The notes under the pieces were generated by a model. It was given only the letters and a program-made list of their open reading frames with translations, was not told the DNA's origin and did not search any database. Shown here one piece after another: positions 1-7,325 of a DNA stretch of 38,663 bases. How positions within the stretch are numbered: the first letter of the stretch is position 1; each line of letters begins with the position of its first letter. The DNA comes from Caldimicrobium sp. GTDB taxonomy: Bacteria; Desulfobacterota; Thermodesulfobacteria; Thermodesulfobacteriales; Thermodesulfobacteriaceae. Both the position numbers and the translations under genes were made by a program. Where the stretch lies: contig JANXDB010000055.1 of assembly GCA_025060015.1 (NCBI GenBank), forward strand, positions 1-38,663, in the 5' to 3' direction.

Positions 1-2
1 AA

Positions 3-1007
3 AATGTAGTAAACATAGCCAAATATTTTCATACTGCAATTATTACTACCAGCCCTATAAGTATGATGGAGGGCGCTATTCATGTTCCCTTTGATGAAAA
101 AAGAGCTTTAGAGGTTGCTAAGGAGATTTTAAAGATAGCTATTCAGCGCTATCCTTTGAGAGATCCTTCTAAGGTATATATTCCAGAGCATTCGGTGGAG
201 ATAGTTGCAGGTTTTAGTCACGAAACTATTATGTATATTTTAGGAGGAAGGTTTAGGGCAAGTTATGCGCCCTTAATTGAAAATATTAAGAACGGTAAAA
301 TTAGGGGGTTAGCTCTACTTGCAGGGTGTGATCAGTATAGAGTTGAGGAGCCTATACAGGTGGAGCTAGCCAAGGAGCTTATAGCTAATGATGTTTTGAT
401 GTTAGCTACAGGTTGTTCCGCTACAGTGCTTGCTAAGGCAGGATTGCTCTCCCCTGAAGCCCTCTCCCTTGCTGGACCAGGTTTGAGGGAGGTTTTAGAG
501 GCGGTAGGTTGTCCTCCAGTGTTACACATGGGTGCCTGTGTAGATAACTCTCGGGTTCTTATAGCGGCAACCGAAATTACCAATATGGGCACCCTTACTG
601 AGGATCTACCCTTTATTCCTGCTGCAGGAGCAGCACCCCAGTGGATGAGTGAAAAGGCTATTGCTATTGGAATGTATTTCGTGACTACGGGAGTTATGGC
701 GGTCTTTGGACCAGATTTTCCCACTCTTGGCAGTAAGGTAGTTACCGATTTTCTATTCCACGAAATAGAGAAGTATTTCTACGGATGTTGGAGAGTAGCA
801 AGAACAGCCAACGAGTTTGCTAATATAATGCTTGACAGAATTGCCTTAGGTAGAAGAATTCTCGGAATAGATAAACCCAAGCCAAGGATTCTCTATGATA
901 TGGCTATGAGGCGAGCCCTTGAAGGTCAAAGATATATCCCACCTTTACATGGGCTTGGTTGCCTTGGAGGGCATCTAAAGGTTGTGGAGGGGGTCTCCAA
1001 AAGTTAG
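3..1007 (+). CDS. acsA: Anaerobic Ni-CO dehydrogenase catalytic subunit, 3' part
   Basis: This is the C-terminal ~334 residues of a CooS/AcsA-family Ni-Fe-S carbon monoxide dehydrogenase, which interconverts CO2 and CO and supplies CO to acetyl-CoA synthase. The frame is open to the left edge, so the gene is cut by the window rather than starting at the ATG at 63. Family landmarks seen are the Cys in LLAGCDQ, the LATGCSATV and HMGACVDN segments that carry C-cluster cysteine ligands, and the WMSEKAIAIG segment with the conserved Lys. The end of the protein matches the normal C-terminal part of this family. The 21-base gap to hdrA contains the AAAGGAGG site of the next gene, so the two are probably co-transcribed. 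The assignment to the CODH family is secure; whether it is the Acs-bound CODH is inferred from the downstream acs genes. Confidence 0.92.
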   Translation, partial: NVVNIAKYFHTAIITTSPISMMEGAIHVPFDEKRALEVAKEILKIAIQRYPLRDPSKVYIPEHSVEIVAGFSHETIMYILGGRFRASYAPLIENIKNGKIRGLALLAGCDQYRVEEPIQVELAKELIANDVLMLATGCSATVLAKAGLLSPEALSLAGPGLREVLEAVGCPPVLHMGACVDNSRVLIAATEITNMGTLTEDLPFIPAAGAAPQWMSEKAIAIGMYFVTTGVMAVFGPDFPTLGSKVVTDFLFHEIEKYFYGCWRVARTANEFANIMLDRIALGRRILGIDKPKPRILYDMAMRRALEGQRYIPPLHGLGCLGGHLKVVEGVSKS

Positions 1008-1028
1008 GCAAAGGAGGATGAACGCTAA

Positions 1029-4000
1029 ATGAGAGAAGCTAAGGGTAGGGTTTTAGTAGTAGGTGGAGGAATAGCAGGGATTCAGAGTGCCTTAGATCTA
1101 TCTGAGCTTGGTTTTTATGTATATCTTGTGGAGAAGAGGGCAAGCATTGGTGGGGTGATGGCTCAGCTGGATAAGACCTTTCCCACCAATGACTGTAGCA
1201 TCTGAATCCTTGCCCCAAAGATGGTGGAGGCCGGGCGGTCTCCTAATATAGAAATTTTAACCTTAACTGAGGTTTTAGAGGTAGAGGGGGAGCCAGGAAA
1301 CTTCGAGGTAACCCTTAAGCTTAATCCTCGCTACATCGATGAGAGTAAGTGCACCGCCTGTGGTGATTGTATGAAATATTGTCCCAGGCTTGCTGTGGAT
1401 ACCTATAATGCCAATTTAGCTTTTACCAGATCAGCTCGTATCGATTTTCCACAGGCTGTGCCCACAAAATACTACATCGATCCAGAAACTTGCCTCAGGC
1501 TTAATCATCAAACCTGTCAGCTATGTGCCAATGTCTGTGGACCAAAGGCTATAGATTTCAGTCAGACACCTGAGATAAGAAAGGTTAGAGTGGGAGCTAT
1601 AGTTCTCTCTCCTGGTTTTGGAAAGGTGCCTGTGGAGGCCCTGCAAAAGTTTGGCTACGGAACATACAGAGATGTGCTGCACAGTATTGAGATGGAGAGG
1701 ATAACCTGTGTAGCAGGTCCCACCGAAGGAGAGGTTATAAGGCCTTCTGATTTTAAGCACCCCAAAAAGATAGCTTATATTCAGTGTGTGGGATCCCGTG
1801 ATTTAACCTGCGGACAGCCATACTGTTCCAGTGTTTGCTGTATGTATGCCATGAAGCAAGCCTCAGTTGTAAAGGAACATGAACCGTCCGCAGAGATTAC
1901 TCTGTTTTTTATGGATATCAGAACCCACGGAAAGGGTTTTGATGAAAGCTTTTGGAATGCTGTAGAGAAATACGGTTTTAAGGTAGTTAAAGCAAGGCCA
2001 GGAAAGATTGATAGAGTTGATGGCAGACTTGTTCTGAACTATGTGAATGAAGGTGGTAAAGTTTGTAGAGATTACTTTGACGCAGTGGTGCTTTCCATTG
2101 GGCTTGGTGCCCCTGAGGATGCAAAGAAGATTTCCGAGATCTTTGGTATTGAACTCAACGAGTTTAACTTTGCTAAAACTAGCTATTTAAAACCTTTGGA
2201 AACCACCAAACCAGGAATATATGTGATAGGTGCCTTTCAAGGACCTAAGGATATTCCCGAAAGCGTAATGCAGGCCTCAAGCGGAGCAGCCCTTGCCTCT
2301 GAGCTTCTTAGGGAGGGAAGGTGGACCTCTACGGTGGTAAAGGAGTATCCACCTGAGGATATAGAGCTTTTATCAGGAGAGCCAAGAATTGGCGTCTTTG
2401 TCTGTCACTGCGGGGTTAATATCGCGGGTGTGGTAGATGTAAAAGAGGTAAAGGAATATGCTAAGGCTCTTCCAAATGTGGTATTAGCAGAAAACATGGT
2501 CTATGCCTGTGCACAGGATTCATTGGAACAATTAAAGGAAAAGATAAAGAAGTATAGGCTAAACAGAATTGTAATGTCAGCTTGCACACCAAGAACCCAT
2601 GAACCTCTCTTTCAGGACACATTAAGAGAGGCTGGTTTAAATTTAGCCTTAATTGAGATGGCCAACATTAGGGATCAGTGTTCTTGGGTGCATCCAGATA
2701 ATCCCCAGAAGGCAACTGAAAAGGCTAAGGACTTGGTGAGGATGGCGGTGGCTAAGGCAAGAAGACTCAAGCCCTTAGAGTTGCAACGGGTATCTGTTAC
2801 GCCAAGGGCTTTGGTTATTGGTGGCGGGGTTGCGGGGATGACCTCTGCGCTTTCCATTGCAGATCAGGGCTTCCAGGTTTATTTAGTTGAGAAAGAAGAA
2901 ACTCTGGGAGGAAATCTTGCAAAAGTAAAGCTTACCATCTCTGGAGAGGACCCACAGGCTTTCCTTAAGGACTTAGTTCACAGGGTGATGAATCATCCCA
3001 ATGTTAAGGTATATACCAGAGCCAAGGTCGATAATGTCTCTGGTTACATCGGAAATTACACCACAACCTTAAGAATTGGCGATGGTTCAGAGATTGTTAA
3101 TCATGGTGTAGTGGTGGTGGCAACTGGTGGAAAAGAATATAGACCAAACAACTACCCTTTAGATGGTGAGAGGGTTATAACCCAGCTTGAACTTGAGGAG
3201 AGGCTTGCCAAGTCAAAGACTGGTAAGAAATTTTCGAAAAAAGTGATCATGATTCAGTGCGCAGGCTCAAGGGGAGAGGAGCTCTCATACTGCAGTAAGC
3301 TCTGTTGCACTCAGGCCTTAAAGAATGCCCTAAAGATAAAGGAGATAAGCCCTGAAACAGAAGTGTATATCCTTTACTTGGATATCAGAGCTTATGGTTT
3401 TTACGAAAAGTACTATTTGGAGGCAAGGAAGAGAGGAGTTAAGTTCATAAGATTTCCTCAGGAGAAGCGCCCAAGGGTTGATGTCAAGAATAAGAAGGTT
3501 ATGGTAAGGGTCTGGGACACTGTTCTCGATGAGGAGTTGGAGATAAGTGGAGATCTCTGTGTGCTATCTGTGGGTATGGTTCCTTCTGAAGAAAGAGAAA
3601 TCGTAAATATTTTGAAGCTTGCTCAAAATCAGGATGGTTTTCTCATGGAGGCCCATGTTAAGTTGAAACCAGTAGAGACGGCAACAGATGGGGTTTACAT
3701 TGCGGGTTTAGCTCACAGTCCTCAACCTTTAACAGAGGTATTAGCGCAAGCAAGGGCTGCTGCTGCAAAGGCAGCCATTCCTTTAGCTAAGGGTTTTGTA
3801 GAGGTGCCACCTATTGTGGCAGAGGTCAGCATGGAGAAATGTATTGGCTGTAGTATCTGTGCCGAGGTTTGTCCCTTCTCAGCTATAGAGATGGTTAAGC
3901 TTGAGAAGAGAAGGAAAGCACAGGTTATAAAGGCTGCTTGCAAGGGATGTGGGATCTGTGCTTCGCACTGTCCTGTTTTTGCCGTTGATGTGGGAGGTTT

Positions 4001-4091
4001 CACCAGTGATGCTATATTGGAACAGCTAAAGAGCTTCAGTAGAGAAGAAAGAGAAGAGTTAGTTGAAGAAAAGAAGGTCGAAATTTTGTAA
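1029..4091 (+). CDS. hdrA: Fused double-FAD HdrA-like electron-transfer subunit, selenoprotein (Sec59)
   Basis: Flavin/Fe-S subunit of the heterodisulfide reductase HdrA family, the electron-bifurcating or electron-distributing core of Hdr/Mvh complexes in the cytoplasm. The ATG at 1029 follows AAAGGAGG and gives 1020 residues only if the in-frame TGA at 1203-1205 is read as selenocysteine. Residues 12-17 are an FAD GGGIAG motif. Sec59 lies in DCSI-U-ILAPKM, where the family normally has Cys. Ferredoxin cysteines follow (C108, C111, C114, C118), then a second HdrA half with CHCG at about 459, a second FAD motif GGGVAG from about 598, and a C-terminal double ferredoxin from C938. The second FAD half lacks the CxxC/U motif. 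This is roughly twice the core of a small HdrA, a tandem-fused architecture. The neighbours (mvhD, HdrC-like, metV, metF) suggest it routes electrons to or from methylene-THF reductase. Family call is firm; partner specificity is inferred. Confidence 0.9.
1203..1243 (+). promoter_or_regulatory. Sec codon plus SECIS-like hairpin in hdrA
   Basis: TGA at 1203-1205 in frame with both halves of hdrA. A 7-bp stem (1226-1232 with 1237-1243, one G-U pair) closed by a GGGC tetraloop begins 20 nt after the TGA. This is within the distance normal for bacterial SECIS elements, which sit just downstream of UGA inside the coding sequence. The hairpin was found by eye; no energy calculation was done. Confidence 0.68.
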
Positions 4092-4098
4092 TATTTAG

Positions 4099-4965
4099 AT
4101 GGTAATGACTATGGAAGCTTTAACTTTTAAAAGTCCCGAAGAGATTGAAAGAGAGGCTCAAAAATATGTAATAAACACCTTTGCAGACCTTTTAAGAGCC
4201 CTTAGAGAGCATCCCGATTGGGTTGCTGAGCTAAGAAGGCTTTTCTTAACTACCGAATTTCTGGAAATTCCAAAGAAAATAGAAGAAATCTTAGAGATGC
4301 TAAAGAGCCTTGATAAGAGAGTATCTACTCTGGAAGAGGATGTAGCGGTATTGAAAGGGGATGTGGCGGTATTGAAAGAGGATGTGGCGGTATTGAAAGG
4401 GGATGTGGCGATATTGAAAGGGGATGTGGCGATATTGAAAGAGGATGTGGCGGTATTGAAAGAGGATGTGGCGATATTGAAAGAGGATGTGGCGATATTG
4501 AAAGAGGATGTGGCGATATTGAAAGAGGATGTAAATTATTTGAAAGGAGAGTTTGGAAGATTTAAGGGAAAAGAATATGAGAGGAAAGTGAAGGAAAAAT
4601 ATTATGCTATTTTAGGGCGCATATTAAAGGGTTCGAAGATATTACCCTTTGAGGAAATCTTGCCTATCTTAGAGCAGGCTGAAGAGGAGGGAAGTATTTC
4701 AGCGGAGGAGTTTGATGATGTTTTGAGGCTTGATTTGCTTATAGAGGGAAAAATTAAGGCTACTCTTAAACCCGTGATTTTGGGTATAGAGATTTCCTAT
4801 AGATTGTATGGAGAGGATTTGGAAAGATCCTTAAAAAGGGCATTAATTTTGGGTAAGATTTTGAAAAAAGAAGTTATTCCAACTGTAGTTGGAGCGGAGA
4901 TTCCTGAGGGCTTAAAAGAGAAGGCGGAGGAAGTGGGGGTTTTAGTAATTCACAGTGAGTGGTAA
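4099..4965 (+). CDS. Coiled-coil protein with heptad tandem repeat and a nuclease-like C-terminal domain (DUF3782-like)
   Basis: A 288-residue protein of unknown function lying between hdrA (7-base gap) and mvhD (24-base gap), in an otherwise purely metabolic operon. The N-terminal ~80 residues are helical and charged. About residues 80-149 are ten near-identical heptads of the form E/G-D-V-A-V/I-L-K, an ideal coiled coil encoded by a 21-bp DNA repeat. The C-terminal ~140 residues (KEYERKVKEKYYAILGRIL onward, with a DLLIEGKI segment and a long alpha/beta region) resemble the PD-(D/E)XK-like domain of DUF3782-type proteins seen in thermophiles. That assignment is from memory of the family and moderate only. 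No clear Shine-Dalgarno precedes the ATG; ATG at 4105 and 4111 are alternatives. A role in the pathway is not evident; it may be a hitch-hiking gene. Confidence 0.7.
   Translation: MVMTMEALTFKSPEEIEREAQKYVINTFADLLRALREHPDWVAELRRLFLTTEFLEIPKKIEEILEMLKSLDKRVSTLEEDVAVLKGDVAVLKEDVAVLKGDVAILKGDVAILKEDVAVLKEDVAILKEDVAILKEDVAILKEDVNYLKGEFGRFKGKEYERKVKEKYYAILGRILKGSKILPFEEILPILEQAEEEGSISAEEFDDVLRLDLLIEGKIKATLKPVILGIEISYRLYGEDLERSLKRALILGKILKKEVIPTVVGAEIPEGLKEKAEEVGVLVIHSEW
4336..4545 (+). repeat. Ten-copy 21-bp tandem repeat (heptad-coding)
   Basis: Ten head-to-tail 21-bp units of consensus RRGGATGTGGCGRTATTGAAA, the last one diverged (encoding EDVNYLK). The period of 21 bp equals one coiled-coil heptad, so each unit adds two helical turns. 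Units differ by only a few substitutions (GAG/GGG, GTA/ATA), which implies recent expansion and likely copy-number polymorphism between strains. Confidence 0.95.
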
Positions 4966-4989
4966 AGAGAATCAAAAGAGGAGGACAAG

Positions 4990-5700
4990 ATGGATTTTGA
5001 ACCAAGGATATTGAGTTTTATGTGTAACTGGTGATGTTATGCGGCAGCTGATGCGGCCGGTGTGGCTCGCCAGAATTATCCCCCTTACCATAGGGTTATA
5101 AGGGTAATGTGCTCTGGCAGGATTGATCCTCTTCATGTGATGGAGGCCTTTGCCAACGGGGCCGATGCCGTCCTGGTAGGAGGCTGAAAGCTTGGAGAGT
5201 GCAAGTACCTGGATGGTAACTTCCAGGCGATAGTAATGGCTGAAACCCTTTGGAACCTTTTGGACCTTATTGGTATAAACAGGGATAGGTTCAAACTTGA
5301 GTGGGTCTCTTCTGCTGAACCTAATAAACTCGTGGAGGATATGCGAAGCTTTATGCTTGGGATAAAAGAACTTGGTCCCTTAGGAGTGTCTGAGGGGCTC
5401 TCGAAAGAGGACCTTAAGCTATATTTAGAGGCAGCCTGTGGAGTATTTCAAAACATGCAGGTTCGGACAGCCTATGGAAATGTTGCTAAGGAGCTAAAAA
5501 AATTAAAAGACTTTTCCATGGATACCATAAAAAGAAAGGTGGAGGAAAAAGTATTACCTGTTTTAAAAAACAAGCTCTATGAATTGGAGATCAAGGCTTT
5601 GATTCAAGATGGGCCTAAGAGTGTGGATTTTCTGGTTCAGAAGACAAGAGCAAGTGCAGAGGAACTGAATCCCATACTTGCAAAGATAATTAAGAGTTAA
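4990..5700 (+). CDS. mvhD: MvhD-type [2Fe-2S] electron-transfer subunit, selenoprotein with two Sec residues (Sec15, Sec66)
   Basis: Delta subunit of the methyl-viologen-reducing hydrogenase family, a small Fe-S protein that passes electrons to HdrA. ATG 4990 is preceded by AGAGGAGG. Full-length reading gives 236 residues and needs two in-frame TGA codons, 5032-5034 and 5185-5187. Both fall on family cysteines: [14 protein letters not shown] (family usually CNWC) and VLVGG-U-KLGEC (family usually GGC-x-x-G-x-C). Other conserved cysteines present are C12, C41 and C71. The sequence between ([27 protein letters not shown]) is canonical MvhD, so this is not a decayed gene. Residues ~135-236 form an extra, helical, Lys/Glu-rich C-terminal extension beyond the usual ~140 residues. 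Position after hdrA supports an HdrA-MvhD pair. The longest plain ORF (5236-5700) would lose every cluster ligand. Confidence 0.92.
5032..5070 (+). promoter_or_regulatory. First Sec codon of mvhD with SECIS-like hairpin
   Basis: TGA 5032-5034. A hairpin starts 18 nt downstream: GCGGCC (5053-5058) pairs with GGC-T-CGC (5064-5070, bulged T at 5067) around a GGTGT loop. A G-rich apical loop and a bulged U in the 3' or 5' stem resemble known bacterial SECIS features. Found by eye only. Confidence 0.6.
5185..5227 (+). promoter_or_regulatory. Second Sec codon of mvhD with SECIS-like hairpin
   Basis: TGA 5185-5187. A 6-bp perfect stem CCTGGA (5208-5213) with TCCAGG (5222-5227) encloses an 8-nt loop containing GG, beginning 20 nt after the TGA. 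This is weaker than the other three because the loop is larger, but at the same distance. Confidence 0.55.
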
Positions 5701-5711
5701 GGAGGATTGCT

Positions 5712-6251
5712 TTGAGAGTGGATTTAGCAAGAGAAGAGACGGTTAAAGCCTTTGTTGGAACTCATGTCTTTACCTATGATCAGTGTTTTAGGTGCGGAGC
5801 TTGCTCTGGTATCTGTCCTGTCAAGAAAGTAACTGGAGTTTTTGATCCAAGGAAGATAGTTCATCTTCTTCTTTTAGGTTTTTTGGATAAGATCCCTAAG
5901 GAGGTGCTTTGGTATTGTTCTCAATGTGGAAGCTGTGTTCCTGTGTGTCCTATGGATGTTAAACCAAAGGAGGTTATTTATGCCCTACGGGAATACATGC
6001 TAAGAGAGGGGCTTGTGGATTATGATACACTTTTCGAGTGGGGAGCCTTTGCCAAGGTAGATCCTAAAAAATGCATAGTGTGTCTTACCTGTGTTAGAAC
6101 CTGTCCCTTTAAAGCAATATCTATCAGGGAAGCGCAGTTTGCCTACATTGACCCAAGGTCCTGTAGGGCCTGTGGGATCTGTGTGGTGGAGTGTCCGGCA
6201 AGGGCCATTGAGTTGAACTCAATTCCTGAGTCCCTGGAGGTAAGAGCCTAA
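5712..6251 (+). CDS. HdrC-like iron-sulfur protein with four [4Fe-4S] motifs
   Basis: A 179-residue soluble electron carrier. Two motifs near the N-terminus, CFRCGACSGICP and CSQCGSCVPVCP, match the pair in HdrC subunits. Two more at the C-terminus, CIVCLTCVRTCP and CRACGICVVECP, form a classical 2[4Fe-4S] ferredoxin. It therefore looks like HdrC fused to a ferredoxin. I take the TTG at 5712 as start because TAAGGAGGA ends 6-8 bases before it; no in-frame ATG lies near the N-terminus. It follows mvhD by 11 bases and its stop overlaps the next ATG by one base. It probably links HdrA to another redox partner. No HdrB (CCG-domain) subunit is encoded nearby, so the usual heterodisulfide site is absent. 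Confidence 0.85.
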   Translation: MRVDLAREETVKAFVGTHVFTYDQCFRCGACSGICPVKKVTGVFDPRKIVHLLLLGFLDKIPKEVLWYCSQCGSCVPVCPMDVKPKEVIYALREYMLREGLVDYDTLFEWGAFAKVDPKKCIVCLTCVRTCPFKAISIREAQFAYIDPRSCRACGICVVECPARAIELNSIPESLEVRA

Positions 6252-6646
6252 TGGAGAACTCCTTTAAAATAGCCATTCTTTGCTGTAATTATACCAATTT
6301 GGCGGAAAGAGAGGATTTAGCAGACATAGTTGCTAGGATAGAAGTAAAACGCTATCCTTGTTCTGGGAAAATTGAGATAACTGACATTTTGAGAGCCTTT
6401 CGTGAGGGGGCTAAGGGAGTAATGGTAGCTGGATGTGCCAGAGGGACTTGTCATAACTTAAGGGGTAGTGATAGGGCAGAGAGGAGGGTTGTGGGAGCAA
6501 GGGCTACTTTAAAGGAGCTTGAGATTGAGCCTGAAAGAGTAGAGATGTTTTTTGTGTCTAGGTTAGATGCTGGCGATTTTGCTGAAAAGGCAAAGGAGTT
6601 TTATAGACGGATTCTGAAATTAGAACTTAAGGAGAGAACTCAATGA
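6251..6646 (+). CDS. Second MvhD-family (hydrogenase delta subunit-like) protein
   Basis: 131 residues of the MvhD/FlxB-type domain: an ILCCNYTN opening, a YPCSGKIEITDIL segment, then GAKGVMVAGCARGTCHN, which correspond to the family's three cysteine-bearing blocks. It is divergent from the selenoprotein MvhD upstream and keeps cysteines rather than TGA codons. It likely binds a [2Fe-2S] cluster and acts as an electron-transfer adaptor. It overlaps the HdrC-like gene by 1 base and metV by 4 bases (ATGA), implying translational coupling, so it is probably a fixed subunit of the same complex. Its placement next to metV suggests it is the adaptor that contacts the methylene-THF reductase; that is inference. 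Confidence 0.8.
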   Translation: MENSFKIAILCCNYTNLAEREDLADIVARIEVKRYPCSGKIEITDILRAFREGAKGVMVAGCARGTCHNLRGSDRAERRVVGARATLKELEIEPERVEMFFVSRLDAGDFAEKAKEFYRRILKLELKERTQ

Positions 6647-7314
6647 TAATAGCAGAGAGAAGGCCACTTTCTGAGATACTCAAAAATATTGAAGCCTACG
6701 AGAGGATTATGGTTCTTGGTTGTAGGGGCTGTGTAGCCATCTGTTCTGCGGGTGGGGATAGGGAGGTGGCTATTTTAGCAGAGGCTTTGAGGTTAGGAAG
6801 GGAGAAGAAAGGGAAGCCTGTTCAGGTTTTAGAGGAGACCTTTATAAGACAGTGCGATCCAGAGTATCTTGAACCTCTTAAAGACATCAAGGATAAGGTA
6901 GAGGCGGTGGTAAGCCTTGCCTGCGGGGTGGGAGTGAATTTAATTGCCGATCTCTATCCAGATATAAGGGTCTACCCAGGTGTGGATACTACATTTTATG
7001 GAGCAAACCTCTCTCTTGGAGAGTGGGTAGAGAAGTGTAGGGGTTGTGGAGATTGCATAATTGACCTAACCGCTGGACTTTGTCCTATTGCCAGATGTGC
7101 CAAGAATCTGCTCAATGGACCATGTGGGGGATCTCAGAGGGGAAGGTGTGAGGTCAAGGCAGAGATGCCCTGTATCTGGCATGAGATCGTTGAGAGGTTA
7201 ACCAAGAGAGGGGAGTTGGAAAGGCTCCTTGAGATCTGGACTGCTAAGGACTGGAGACCTGCTGGCGGAGATGGATTAAGAACAAGATTTAGAGAAGATC
7301 TTTTGGATAGCTAA
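6643..7314 (+). CDS. metV: MetV, zinc/iron-sulfur subunit of methylene-THF reductase
   Basis: 223-residue protein of the methylene-tetrahydrofolate reductase C-terminal-domain family (MetV), the partner of MetF in acetogen-type MTHFR. Cysteine-rich segments visible are MVLGCRGCVAICSAGG near the N-terminus, VSLACGVG in the middle, and a dense block CRGCGDCI...GLCPIARCAKN...GPCGGSQRGRCEV...PC, typical of MetV and thought to bind Fe-S and Zn. The ATG overlaps the preceding stop by 4 bases. The metF part of the next gene starts 11 bases after its stop. In acetogens such as Moorella, metV and metF lie beside hdrABC-mvhD, the arrangement echoed here. Confidence 0.88.
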   Translation: MIIAERRPLSEILKNIEAYERIMVLGCRGCVAICSAGGDREVAILAEALRLGREKKGKPVQVLEETFIRQCDPEYLEPLKDIKDKVEAVVSLACGVGVNLIADLYPDIRVYPGVDTTFYGANLSLGEWVEKCRGCGDCIIDLTAGLCPIARCAKNLLNGPCGGSQRGRCEVKAEMPCIWHEIVERLTKRGELERLLEIWTAKDWRPAGGDGLRTRFREDLLDS

Positions 7315-7325
7315 GGAGGGCTACC

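Noticed and set aside
332-724. 130-residue minus-strand frame inside the CODH gene
   Set aside because: Antisense shadow of a well-conserved gene, with no family resemblance.
1203-1205. TGA in hdrA (and those at 5032, 5185, 16888) as nonsense mutations making pseudogenes
   Set aside because: Every TGA falls exactly on a family Cys/Sec position, none is TAA/TAG, flanking sequence is fully conserved and each is followed by a hairpin at a consistent distance.
4336-4545. CRISPR-like array
   Set aside because: The units are contiguous 21-bp in-frame repeats without spacers and encode coiled-coil heptads.
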